Positions 8,415 to 16,223 of a DNA stretch of 31,840 nucleotides are shown one piece after another. The position numbers and the translations under genes are program-made. The DNA is taken from IMG/VR virus record IMGVR_UViG_3300002835_000697, positions 1 through 31,840 of that record; one strand, 5' to 3'. Every line of letters begins with the position of its first letter. Position 1 is the first letter of the stretch. Under the pieces are notes generated by a model. That model had not been told where the DNA came from and ran no database searches. It saw only the letters and a program-made list of their open reading frames with translations. Source of the stretch: a virus.

Positions 8415-10244
8415 ATGTTTTCATATCAAAATAAGGTCGTTGGGGTTAAAATAACAGGTCAGGCAGGTTCTGATTTATTTGATATTTTAATTAACAGTGG
8501 ATATGTAGGATCGACTACTGGCTCTAGTCAAGGCGATGGAGCTTATCTTGTTGGTTCTGCTGATTCTTCGTTAAAATTGAGCAGCGTTAGACCTATACTA
8601 AGTGGTGGATGCCCAATTGCAATAAATTGGTCTTTTGATGATGACTGTAGTCAATCAACAGGCTACTCTCTCCTTCAACAAAATCCAATAGGAAACTTTT
8701 ATTATGATTTGCAAGCAGCAATTTATAACTTTTCTCTTGTTAAAAGTGGCGCAAATCCATGGGTTTTAAAAATAGGAGAAACTACCGAAGTCACAAGTAC
8801 GCTGTATAATTCTGGTAGTCCTTATGGATCATATACTGATTATGAAGGTGATTATTCGTTATCTATTTATCAAGATTATTCCACTTCCGAAGAGTCTTAT
8901 TATTTTAGCGAATTGATTCTAAACGAGGGTTCAAATCAACTATGCTTCATAAATAACCAAAACAACGGGATTGCGAATAAGCTATATTATGAAATCGGTT
9001 TATATGAATTAAGTGGTTCATATTTAGTTAATCCTTCTATTGTCGGAAGTGGCGAAATAAATCCAACAACTGGTGCTGATCAATGCATATCTTTCGATTT
9101 AGCATATCCAACTCCAGGAGGTTCTATCAATTTGTTTCAATTTGATCCGACATTTAGTGTTGATACTGGCAACTTAAACCAAATATTTACTGGCAGCGGA
9201 GTTCATTTACAAAAAGATGCAACATTCTTTTTTGATATTTTAGATCAACAACTTAATACCGTATCTTCTGATCAACAGTTTTTAGACAATCCGTTAATTG
9301 GTGGGTGTGTGTTTGATATTTTAAACATAGATGGAACAACTGCCGCCGCAAATTTCTTCACAGGAAAGTATTCACGCTCTGTAACTGTTTCAGCGCTAGA
9401 TAATGAAAACATTTTCGGCACTTATAAAAAAGATTTCGGCATAAGATGTAGATTGCCCAATTCATTTGATGGATCAATTTTCACAGGTGTATTCTTGGCG
9501 TATGGTAATGTTCCTAATATTTTGGACATTGTGCCAAACTATTCTGAATTTAGTGGAGCATCACAAGCAACAGAATCGCTTAACATCTCGATTGTATTGC
9601 AGAACGACTTGCGATTTACACAAATGGATCGCTATGATGTTTATGCTTCGACTGGAGCTGGCTCTGCCGTAAACGAATTGACATATCTTAATCCTACAGC
9701 TCAAGAGGGTTACTTATTCTCGCAGAGTGTTGCTAACGTATCTAACGCTTACGCTTTAACAATTAACAAGGGAGCATTGACAGAAAACACTCCATACTAC
9801 TTTACAGTTGTTCCATACGGAGCTTTAGGGTCTGGCAAGTCTTTTGTTTTCGGACCAACCACATTCGTAACTAAACAAACAAATGTAGTGCTATCAAGCG
9901 CCGATGTAAATGCCGTTAATATTTACGATGGAACTGGATTCAATCAAACAATATACCAAACAGGTAAACTTTGCTATGGAAGAGGTGTCATTCATGAATT
10001 TGATTCTGGAGTTTTTACCAGCGTAAAATACTTAGTAGAAATTAAAGACACAGGAAATATCAGAAGACTTTCTGAATTGAAAGGAGTAATCAATACCACT
10101 GGTCTTGCTTTAATACAAGAACCCGTAAACGATACATCATCGACATATCAACTTACGGGTCTTGCGGGAGGACTGTGTGGTTTGTATGTGAGCGGAAGTA
10201 ACTATACTGGCGCGACTTACAAATTACAGGGAACGATGTTTTAA
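8415..10244 (+). CDS. Tail-tip-associated protein, unrecognised family
   Basis: A 609-residue protein encoded directly after J, and therefore probably a tip or fibre component. Composition is Ser/Thr/Gly/Asn-rich, predicted mostly beta, with repeated TG and SG pairs as in the neighbouring structural proteins. A segment near residue 455 (PYYFTVVPYG) and its surroundings look like a fibronectin-III-type sandwich, similar to the J C-terminus. There is no signal peptide or transmembrane segment and no recognisable enzyme motif. The start ATG lies 3 bases after the J stop without a Shine-Dalgarno, consistent with coupling. Its 3' end overlaps the convergent minus-strand gene by 4 bases. Confidence 0.75.
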   Translation: MFSYQNKVVGVKITGQAGSDLFDILINSGYVGSTTGSSQGDGAYLVGSADSSLKLSSVRPILSGGCPIAINWSFDDDCSQSTGYSLLQQNPIGNFYYDLQAAIYNFSLVKSGANPWVLKIGETTEVTSTLYNSGSPYGSYTDYEGDYSLSIYQDYSTSEESYYFSELILNEGSNQLCFINNQNNGIANKLYYEIGLYELSGSYLVNPSIVGSGEINPTTGADQCISFDLAYPTPGGSINLFQFDPTFSVDTGNLNQIFTGSGVHLQKDATFFFDILDQQLNTVSSDQQFLDNPLIGGCVFDILNIDGTTAAANFFTGKYSRSVTVSALDNENIFGTYKKDFGIRCRLPNSFDGSIFTGVFLAYGNVPNILDIVPNYSEFSGASQATESLNISIVLQNDLRFTQMDRYDVYASTGAGSAVNELTYLNPTAQEGYLFSQSVANVSNAYALTINKGALTENTPYYFTVVPYGALGSGKSFVFGPTTFVTKQTNVVLSSADVNAVNIYDGTGFNQTIYQTGKLCYGRGVIHEFDSGVFTSVKYLVEIKDTGNIRRLSELKGVINTTGLALIQEPVNDTSSTYQLTGLAGGLCGLYVSGSNYTGATYKLQGTMF

Positions 10245-10399
10245 TTGCTTGCCATTGCTTCTAATCCAGCCAAGAAGTCTGCTTTCGCATGTTCTGGCAA
10301 ACGAGCGTAAAACTTCTTTGCTCGACGGTATGCGCGTTTTGACATTGCATTTTCAGGTTGGAGGATTTGTCTCAGTTTTTTTGCTTTTTTATTGTTCAT
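10241..10399 (-). CDS. Small basic protein, last gene of operon
   Basis: A 52-residue ORF. It starts Met-Asn-Asn-Lys-Lys-Ala-Lys-Lys and continues with a basic helical part (SKRAYRRAKKFYARLPE) and an alanine-rich end. The ATG overlaps the stop of the GNAT gene in an ATGA arrangement (10396-10399), and the frame is open from there to a TAA, filling an otherwise empty 150-base gap. I recognise no family; the high Lys/Arg content would suit binding to nucleic acid, which is a guess. Its last 4 bases overlap the convergent tail gene. Confidence 0.7.
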   Translation of the reverse strand: MNNKKAKKLRQILQPENAMSKRAYRRAKKFYARLPEHAKADFLAGLEAMASN

Positions 10400-10851
10400 A
10401 GTTTGCTAATATATGTTTCGGTATCTTTAAGGAAGCCCATTTTATGGTAGAATGATTTTACTTTTTGGTGATAAGGATTGTTGACTGCCGTAGACATGGT
10501 GATGTATTTGCACCCCATTTGTCGAGCAGTCTCAGTTGCTGTTTTAAACAGTTTATAACCAGCTTTTGGATTCTTAGATAGCCACAAAAATTCGTGAATT
10601 ATTTCTTCATTGAATTTTGGGCATCGAACTTTCTCAAAAGCGATCATTGCGTCAAATTTATCGCCTTGTAAATTTCCCCACACTAATAAATCCCACGCCA
10701 AAATAGATGGATGAGAGAAGTTAGCCTTGATAGTCTCTGGGCTGTGAGCTACCAAGGCGTGACCTTCATACAAATCATGTTGTTTAAAAAGCTCATACAT
10801 ATCGTCAATAAGCTTTTCAAATTCTACAGGATTTGTAATACGCTTAATCAT
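10396..10851 (-). CDS. GNAT-family N-acetyltransferase
   Basis: A 151-residue acetyltransferase of the GNAT fold. The C-terminal NNPYHQKVKSFYHKMGFL is the typical strand-helix end of the family, preceded by a helix/strand unit (KAGYKLFKTATETARQMGC, then KYITMST). The acetyl-CoA pyrophosphate loop (usually Q-x-x-G-x-G/A) is weak here, reduced to NPKAGYKLF. It should transfer an acetyl group from acetyl-CoA to an amine; the substrate is unknown. The gene lies between a possible DNA-annealing protein (8-base overlap) and the 52-residue protein, downstream of glycosyltransferase genes, so acetylation of a sugar or of a virion or host protein is conceivable. Confidence 0.85.
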   Translation of the reverse strand: MIKRITNPVEFEKLIDDMYELFKQHDLYEGHALVAHSPETIKANFSHPSILAWDLLVWGNLQGDKFDAMIAFEKVRCPKFNEEIIHEFLWLSKNPKAGYKLFKTATETARQMGCKYITMSTAVNNPYHQKVKSFYHKMGFLKDTETYISKL

Positions 10852-11608
10852 TGATTTTCTTAATCAAGACACGCGCTGTCTTGGCTGGAATATCAGTGAA
10901 GCCGCTCCAGTTTTTAGCATCTGCCAAAAGATCAAGAGTAGTTGTGTCATTCGCTTCTGTAGCGTTAGTCCACATATTGCGGAGATACACTTTGAAGTCT
11001 TCGAACGAGAAGATTTTAAGCTTGTCGTTTACATTCTTTTCCAAAGCTCCCTGTGGCGTGATAGGAATAACGCTGGATTGCACAAGGTCAGAAATATCAA
11101 CCGCTTTGTTTTTAGACTTGTCGATTTCATCAGCCCCGACAATATGAATATTGAGGAAGTTGCGAACGCAACGAACGAATGCACGATTACACGCGATGGT
11201 TTCTAGGAACTTCAAGCAGAAGTTGTCAGTATTTGCTTCTGTGGCATTTGCAACATCTTCAAAAACAACTTCTTCATTGCTTGTTTCAAAATTACCAATC
11301 CATTCGATACAGCACAGTGCTGTAACATAATTTGGCGCTTCATGTCTGATGTTATAACGAACACTCTTAAAGCCTCGTAAGCGAGCCAACTCTTTGATGC
11401 CGCCAAGCATAATAAGCAATTGCTTATCGTCCAAGCCTTCAATAGATGTCGGAACGGATTGTTTCCGAATCTCAAAGTAATCTTTATTTGGGTAAAGAAA
11501 CTGTGGATCAATCATAGCTCGCCAATCGACGAAGCCGTCTGGGGTGAACTTGTATTCTTTGTTTTCGATGAGTCCATCGGGACCTCTTGTTATTTTATTT
11601 TGTGTCAT
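10844..11608 (-). CDS. Possible phage ssDNA-annealing-type protein
   Basis: A 254-residue protein. The central section (LLIMLGGIKELARLRGF, later FLETIACNRAFVRCVRNFLNI at ~132-152) resembles the 'TRA.nRAlR' helix seen in phage single-strand annealing proteins of the RecT/Erf/Rad52-like groups. A C-terminal helical part (~205-254) could be a separate domain. That resemblance is suggestive only. If correct, it would anneal single strands during recombination-dependent replication, and the first gene of this operon (14634-15116) might be its ssDNA-binding partner. It overlaps the GT9 half-gene by 14 bases and the GNAT gene by 8. There is no Shine-Dalgarno, so coupling is likely. Confidence 0.5.
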   Translation of the reverse strand: MTQNKITRGPDGLIENKEYKFTPDGFVDWRAMIDPQFLYPNKDYFEIRKQSVPTSIEGLDDKQLLIMLGGIKELARLRGFKSVRYNIRHEAPNYVTALCCIEWIGNFETSNEEVVFEDVANATEANTDNFCLKFLETIACNRAFVRCVRNFLNIHIVGADEIDKSKNKAVDISDLVQSSVIPITPQGALEKNVNDKLKIFSFEDFKVYLRNMWTNATEANDTTTLDLLADAKNWSGFTDIPAKTARVLIKKIND

Positions 11609-12758
11609 AGAGATAGAAATGGTTTAATTCGCTAAGAAGCAACTCATTATCTTCTATGACGAGGTTCTTGTCAAGAATATTTTTGTCTTTTTTCCAATGA
11701 TAGGTGCTGGGGTATTTTTTGCCGCGAGAAATGATCGTTTTATTGGAGTGAAAAAATGACTGGTTAAAAGTGATTTTTTTATCTTTTAAAATAGACTTAT
11801 CAGCAGTGGCATAAACTTGCACGTTGGAATTGAAATACTTATTACGAATCGTTGGAAGAATCGACACATCTTTAACCAAAAGATTGATGGTAATTCCTAG
11901 ACCGCTAATATAGTTGAGGTAATCATCAGAAATAACACTTTCCTCATTTACTAGAAAAGTAATATTCTTTAATTTGCCGCGAAGTTTCTGGATGAATTGA
12001 TGGGGGATCATCTTCTCTGTAAAGAATGAGAACGATTGCAGATACTCGCACCACGTTTCTACATACGAAAAAGAGTCAAGATAATCGAGTCTCATGAACC
12101 AGTGTTTCTCTGGCATTCCTGGCATTTGCGCAAAAAAGTCTGGAACCAACTCGAAAACAGAATGATGGTAAAAATCACCAAGGAAACGAGTTTTGAGCGG
12201 AATAGATTTTTCGGGCGTAAATTTTTTAATAATCGCATTTGCTATATCTTCTGGTAAAATTTTGTTGATTGAATCTTGTTGATCTACAGCGTTGAAGCTA
12301 GGCTTGACAGCCCAAGGCGCTTCGATGTTTGTTTTGTTTGAACTCCAGTAGCCATCAGAACAGGCGGCGTAAGAATCGCCAAATAATGTGACAATAGGAA
12401 TATCATTGGCGCTAGCATAATGCATAAGAGCGTCATTGCCACCGATATGCACTAAACTATTCTTTACGATATATGCCTGTTTTTTGAAATCAAGATCAAA
12501 GATCATTTCATCTACTGACGATAGTTTCTGTGATTTTGAAGAACCGATTTGAATAATCTTAATCGACTGCTTGCTCAAAAACGAACGCACAGTATCAAAC
12601 ACAATATCAAAATACTTATACTGCTTCGACTGAACTTGTGGCTCTACCGATACGGTAATATATTTTTCTGGAATGACTGGAAAGAAATGTTCCGCCAAAA
12701 CAGGCTTGCCAATTTTCACGCCAAGATTTTTGGCATATTCTTCTATTAGGTGACTCAT
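11595..12758 (-). CDS. C-terminal half of a GT9 (heptosyltransferase-like) glycosyltransferase plus unknown domain
   Basis: A 387-residue protein. Residues ~1-180 match the second Rossmann half of GT9 (ADP-heptose:LPS heptosyltransferase-like) enzymes: YITVSVEPQ strand, IIQIGSS, then the sugar-nucleotide site HIGGNDALMHYASANDIPIV and TLFGDS (~104-128). The first Rossmann half is missing and is instead found at the C-terminus of the preceding gene product (residues ~523-628). Residues ~195-387 form an extra domain that I do not recognise. The ATG overlaps the upstream TGA in ATGA (12755-12758), so both halves are probably made in comparable amounts and assemble as a split GT-B enzyme. The donor and acceptor are not known. 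Confidence 0.75.
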   Translation of the reverse strand: MSHLIEEYAKNLGVKIGKPVLAEHFFPVIPEKYITVSVEPQVQSKQYKYFDIVFDTVRSFLSKQSIKIIQIGSSKSQKLSSVDEMIFDLDFKKQAYIVKNSLVHIGGNDALMHYASANDIPIVTLFGDSYAACSDGYWSSNKTNIEAPWAVKPSFNAVDQQDSINKILPEDIANAIIKKFTPEKSIPLKTRFLGDFYHHSVFELVPDFFAQMPGMPEKHWFMRLDYLDSFSYVETWCEYLQSFSFFTEKMIPHQFIQKLRGKLKNITFLVNEESVISDDYLNYISGLGITINLLVKDVSILPTIRNKYFNSNVQVYATADKSILKDKKITFNQSFFHSNKTIISRGKKYPSTYHWKKDKNILDKNLVIEDNELLLSELNHFYLYDTK

Positions 12759-14641
12759 TGTAAATCGAATTGAATTTTATCTTTGCCGTTGTGAATGTAG
12801 CAGATGTTCTTTTGGGTAGTTGTTGTTGGCATAAATGCTAGGTCGAAATAACCTTTATGAGCGCCAGCTCCCTCTAAAATAAATGAATTCTCCAACATTT
12901 CAGAATATAAAATACATTTGTGAACAAAACGGTTATCCTCAATCAGCGGGAAATACTCTTGCCGTGTGGCGAAGTAGATGTTGTGCTGTGGATATTGCTT
13001 ATGCAAGTTTTCCATAAGACCGTTCAGCAAAAGAATATCAGATTCTGTTCCTTGCGCTAGAACGCAAATACGTCTGCCTTCGTCATCTTTATCAAGAACG
13101 CTTTCAAATTCTACAGGCTTTTGTTGTTGCTGCAAGCAGACATTGCGAAAATGATTGTGCATTTGTTCGCGATTGATTTCTTGCTGTAGTTTGTTTTTCC
13201 ATATTTTGAACGAAGTGTGATTTTCGTCAACTGATTCGCCAAGCATTTCCTTATGCAAAGAGATGATAAAGTCTTTTTCATCTGCTTCAAAATTAGGCTT
13301 GTGATCAGCATTGAATCGAGAGGGAGGATTGTCAAAGTCGTAATCAACTTCTGGCATAGAATCAATGAGAGATTCAAGCTCTTCACCAATCGCTTCAATA
13401 GAACAATAGTCCACTACAAATTGACGAGCTTTAATACCAATCGCTGCACGTTCAATCGAGGGCATATTATAAACAGTGAGTAACTGTTCGGCAATATGAT
13501 CGGGATCGGTAGATGCTTTGATGAATTGAGTTCCAGGCTCTCTATACTCTGCCCAATTAAGAGGCAAGCCGCCGCTTTCTTCTGTGCAATACTCTTCGCC
13601 GCAAGAATAGTTTGTGACGAGTGTGATAAGCTCTGTGAGTTTTGCTTCTTGAATTGGAATCTCTTGACCGCCACTTGTAAATGGATGGCAGTATACGTCC
13701 ATAAGGTTGTAGATTTCATTCAGTTGAGCTTCACTTACTCCTTGGTTAATGTTTGTAGTGCTTACCGTTCTTTTACCACCACATGCTGGGCAGTCGCGAT
13801 CTTGCCCCATAAATGGCGCAATGAAATAGCTCTTACATTGTTGGCAGAAATAAGTGGTGAGAATGTCTTTGTTGTCAATGCCCTTTTCTTGCAAGAGAGT
13901 TGGAATGTCCCATCCCTCTGACCAGTGAGTGTGCAACAAGAGTTTAGCATGAGGAACTTGTTGTTTAAACTTTTTAAAACCTTCCAGCAAATTAGGAACG
14001 CTTTTTCTAAGCTGATTTCTAAACACAAAGCCCACAATATATTCATTAGACAAATTAAACTTCTGACGCAATGCAGCGCGTCTATGATCATCCATTCTAT
14101 AGAATTGATTTACGTCTAAGCTTCCTCTGAGAGTTTTAATATGATTATAACCCATTCGTTGGAATGCTTTTTCCGCGAAAGAAGACCATACATAGTAATG
14201 TTTGATTTTGGGCGCAGCATCAATAGCTGATTGTAGAATTGGTAAGCTGTCAAGCGTAGTCCAAATCATGGAGTTCACTTTATTCCACCAAGGCTTTTCG
14301 TAGAAGCCGTCGAATGCCCAAATGTCCTCGATGCCAATATAAACATCAGGACGCACAGTATTGATAACATCATCAATACCAAAAGCACCATACGCAGCTT
14401 GACGTTGCTTGTGTTGGTCTTGATTGATTTCTGCCATCTTTTGAACATCTGGCAAAGAGCCATAAGTAGTCCATGGAGTGCTATCAGTTTCGGGGCAGCG
14501 TCTCATCAAGCCATTAGCAAGCTCAAAGATTTCATACTTGCCTGTATTAAACAGATAGCGCAAGATATTCTTTTTGTGCTTACCAAAGCCTGTGAAAGCT
14601 TTGCAGAAATTACTATGTATGAGAACTTTCTTTTTAGTCAT
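12755..14641 (-). CDS. GT4-type glycosyltransferase with zinc ribbon and a GT9 N-half at its C-terminus
   Basis: A 628-residue protein. Residues ~1-420 resemble a GT-B fold, GT4-family glycosyltransferase: a glycine loop near NFCKAFTGFGKHKKN, the second-domain start IVGFVFRNQLRKSVPNLLEG, and the donor-site region FTSGGQEIPIQEAKL (321-335). Of the usual EX7E pair only Glu332 remains; the first position is Gly324. A zinc-ribbon motif, Cys266-x2-Cys269-x14-Cys284-x2-Cys287, is inserted in the second Rossmann domain. Residues ~425-520 are a charged linker. Residues ~523-628 look like the first Rossmann half of a GT9 enzyme (RRICVLAQGTESDILLLNGL, then IYFATRQEYFPLI), which stops where the next gene begins. 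It overlaps its neighbours by 8 and 4 bases. Target: virion, host surface or DNA, unknown. Confidence 0.8.
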   Translation of the reverse strand: MTKKKVLIHSNFCKAFTGFGKHKKNILRYLFNTGKYEIFELANGLMRRCPETDSTPWTTYGSLPDVQKMAEINQDQHKQRQAAYGAFGIDDVINTVRPDVYIGIEDIWAFDGFYEKPWWNKVNSMIWTTLDSLPILQSAIDAAPKIKHYYVWSSFAEKAFQRMGYNHIKTLRGSLDVNQFYRMDDHRRAALRQKFNLSNEYIVGFVFRNQLRKSVPNLLEGFKKFKQQVPHAKLLLHTHWSEGWDIPTLLQEKGIDNKDILTTYFCQQCKSYFIAPFMGQDRDCPACGGKRTVSTTNINQGVSEAQLNEIYNLMDVYCHPFTSGGQEIPIQEAKLTELITLVTNYSCGEEYCTEESGGLPLNWAEYREPGTQFIKASTDPDHIAEQLLTVYNMPSIERAAIGIKARQFVVDYCSIEAIGEELESLIDSMPEVDYDFDNPPSRFNADHKPNFEADEKDFIISLHKEMLGESVDENHTSFKIWKNKLQQEINREQMHNHFRNVCLQQQQKPVEFESVLDKDDEGRRICVLAQGTESDILLLNGLMENLHKQYPQHNIYFATRQEYFPLIEDNRFVHKCILYSEMLENSFILEGAGAHKGYFDLAFMPTTTTQKNICYIHNGKDKIQFDLQ

Positions 14642-15116
14642 CGGAGCGGTTTTGCATTTGAGCGTTTGAGCGAGCTTCGTAAAGTTTTTGCAAAATTACT
14701 TTGCAGAACTCACGAATTGCGTAAGCTTCTCCAGGTTCAATACCAATACCAAACTTCAAAGCTGAATTCTTAGTAATGGAAAATGAAAAAGCTTTAGTGC
14801 CATCATTTTTCTGATAAGGCTTAAACGAGATGCTAGTCTTATTTGTTTCGTGGCTATGAAATGCTTTGTATTCAGAATAGTTTTCAATAGCGTTGATGAT
14901 GCCGCCAACTTCAAATTCGTTTAGTTTGATTACTACTGTTTTTTCTGGGTTTTTTGCATTCTCAGCAAAGGAACCGTTTTTTGTTTTTTCATCCCATGAA
15001 TGCTGCATAATAGCGTTGACATATAGGCAAGGGTCTTTGAATTTACCAGTAGTGCCAAGACGGAAAGCGAATGCGCATCCGCTCGATTTTGAATTGGGTT
15101 TATAGAGTTGAATCAT
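14634..15116 (-). CDS. Possible ssDNA-binding protein, first gene of operon
   Basis: A 160-residue protein. It has alternating short strands (CAFAFRL, LYVNAIMQ, VVIKLNEFEVGGII, TSISFKPY, KAFSFSITK) followed by a C-terminal helix (GEAYAIREFCKVILQKLYE) and a polar, acid-ending tail. A compact beta-rich body with one helix and a flexible tail suits PC4/whirly-type or phage ssDNA-binding proteins, but no signature proves it, so the call is tentative. It leads the six-gene leftward operon, with AGG two bases before the ATG. It shares a divergent control region containing a palindrome with the rightward gene at 15170. Confidence 0.5.
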   Translation of the reverse strand: MIQLYKPNSKSSGCAFAFRLGTTGKFKDPCLYVNAIMQHSWDEKTKNGSFAENAKNPEKTVVIKLNEFEVGGIINAIENYSEYKAFHSHETNKTSISFKPYQKNDGTKAFSFSITKNSALKFGIGIEPGEAYAIREFCKVILQKLYEARSNAQMQNRSDD

Positions 15117-15135
15117 ACCTGATTTTAAATAGTGC

Positions 15136-15150
15136 GTAGAAATTTTCTAC
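15136..15150. promoter_or_regulatory. Palindrome in divergent spacer
   Basis: GTAGAAATTTTCTAC has 7-base arms (GTAGAAA / TTTCTAC) around one central base. It lies in the middle of the 53-base spacer between divergent genes starting at 15116 (minus) and 15170 (plus), where a repressor or activator could control both operons. It is too AT-rich with too small a loop to be a convincing terminator. Confidence 0.4.
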
Positions 15151-15154
15151 TAAA

Positions 15155-15161
15155 AGTGTAA
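15155..15161 (+). promoter_or_regulatory. AGTGTAA heptamer before 15170 start
   Basis: AGTGTAA lies 8 bases upstream of the GTG, exactly as before the gene at 1018. A TATAAT (15164-15169) directly abuts the GTG, too close to serve as the -10 box for that start codon. Confidence 0.35.
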
Positions 15162-15169
15162 GATATAAT

Positions 15170-15817
15170 GTGTCCTATCTAAATCATAATATTCCCACGA
15201 TTACTTGCCTACTACGCAATGAATATCTTTTTAATCACGAAAAAGGACATGGTGAGTATACTTCATGCGATGTCCATTCTGTAACGTCAATTGAGAAGAG
15301 AGTTCCTCTATTTGAAGCGTTCTTGACGAATGGAGTAAACTGGACTCGCAGACCTATTACAGCATTCTGTTGGAAGCCTTGCGATCCAGTGCCATTGGAA
15401 CATGCAATGTATTGGGATTGTTTTAGTCCTTATGTTGATGTTCAGGTTCGCACACGAATGAAAGGTCTGAGAGCTTTACTCATCACGCCGCAAAATACCA
15501 AAGAAGCTGGAGAGTATATGTTCACGCTTGATTGGGGATGGGAGAATAAGAGTATCTTGGACACCAATTTTTCTGAAACACCAGAACATAAATGCGCTCA
15601 TGTATTCAAAATGGACAATGGTAACTTTTATGCTTACCCAAACAATCGCATTGTGTGGCACGATAATGCGTGGGTTGATAAGCCTATTGACAAAAATCCT
15701 GGATATAAGATCGACTTGACAGTATATAGCGTCGAAAATAAACGCACACTGTTTACTGATTATAGCTACATGACAGAATTCACCACTCAACCAAAAGAAG
15801 AAAATGTCACTCACTAA
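15170..15817 (+). CDS. Hypothetical protein, operon leader
   Basis: A 215-residue protein starting at GTG (the only early start; an ATG two bases before it is quickly closed). Sequence landmarks are HEKGHGEYTSCDVHSV (~23-38), NGVNWTRRPITAFCW (~54-68) and a tryptophan-rich DWGWENK (~119-125). It has no membrane segment or signal peptide, and I do not recognise the family. The mix of strands with conserved-looking His, Cys and Trp residues suggests a compact soluble domain. Its end overlaps the SET-domain gene by 14 bases, so the two are likely made together and may share a task, upstream of the fibre genes. Confidence 0.65.
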   Translation: MSYLNHNIPTITCLLRNEYLFNHEKGHGEYTSCDVHSVTSIEKRVPLFEAFLTNGVNWTRRPITAFCWKPCDPVPLEHAMYWDCFSPYVDVQVRTRMKGLRALLITPQNTKEAGEYMFTLDWGWENKSILDTNFSETPEHKCAHVFKMDNGNFYAYPNNRIVWHDNAWVDKPIDKNPGYKIDLTVYSVENKRTLFTDYSYMTEFTTQPKEENVTH

Positions 15818-16214
15818 AAAAGCATTAACAAATCAAATATGCAATGGCATATTAGTAAAGCTAGTACCAAGCTCTATCGTTGGCGCAGGAGTTGGAGCTG
15901 TCACTCTTACTGAAATTCATAAAAATGAAGTTGTTTTCGCGCCAAAAGATTTGTGCTTTATCCGCTGGGGTGAAGTTAAAAATGTCGAGAATAACATCTT
16001 AGATCATATCAAAAAAGTCTGCAACAACAACGAATACGGTTTTTGGATTGATTGCCACATTAACGATATTGGCGCAGCTTACTTCGTGAATCATTCTGAT
16101 GAACCAAACTTAATTCACGACAGAGAGCGAGATATTTACTATGCCGCAAGAAAAATTCAAATTGGAGAAGAGCTTACGTGTAAATATTCTTCAGACGAGA
16201 TTGATTGGGTGTAA
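15804..16214 (+). CDS. SET-domain protein (lysine methyltransferase-like)
   Basis: A 136-residue minimal SET domain. The N-terminal part has the typical SSIVGAGVGAVTLTEIHKNEVVF (residues 23-45, an entry strand with a glycine loop). The AdoMet/knot motifs are intact: NHSDEPN (96-102, matching NH[SC]xxPN) and IQIGEELTCKY (118-128, matching the GEELtxxY motif). The post-SET cysteines are absent. SET enzymes move a methyl group from AdoMet to lysine side chains; the substrate could be a phage virion protein or a host protein. AGAAGA precedes the ATG. It follows the unrecognised 215-residue gene with a 14-base overlap and leads into the fibre module. Confidence 0.85.
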   Translation: MSLTKKALTNQICNGILVKLVPSSIVGAGVGAVTLTEIHKNEVVFAPKDLCFIRWGEVKNVENNILDHIKKVCNNNEYGFWIDCHINDIGAAYFVNHSDEPNLIHDRERDIYYAARKIQIGEELTCKYSSDEIDWV

Positions 16215-16223
16215 TAATGTTTG

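Noticed and set aside
12750-12765. Programmed frameshift joining the two GT9 halves
   Set aside because: No slippery heptamer at the ATGA junction (TTTACAATGA), and the second gene has its own ATG; coupling is simpler.
13496-13921. Plus-strand open frame of 141 codons
   Set aside because: Antisense to the well-supported GT4 gene, Cys/Phe-rich composition, no upstream signal.
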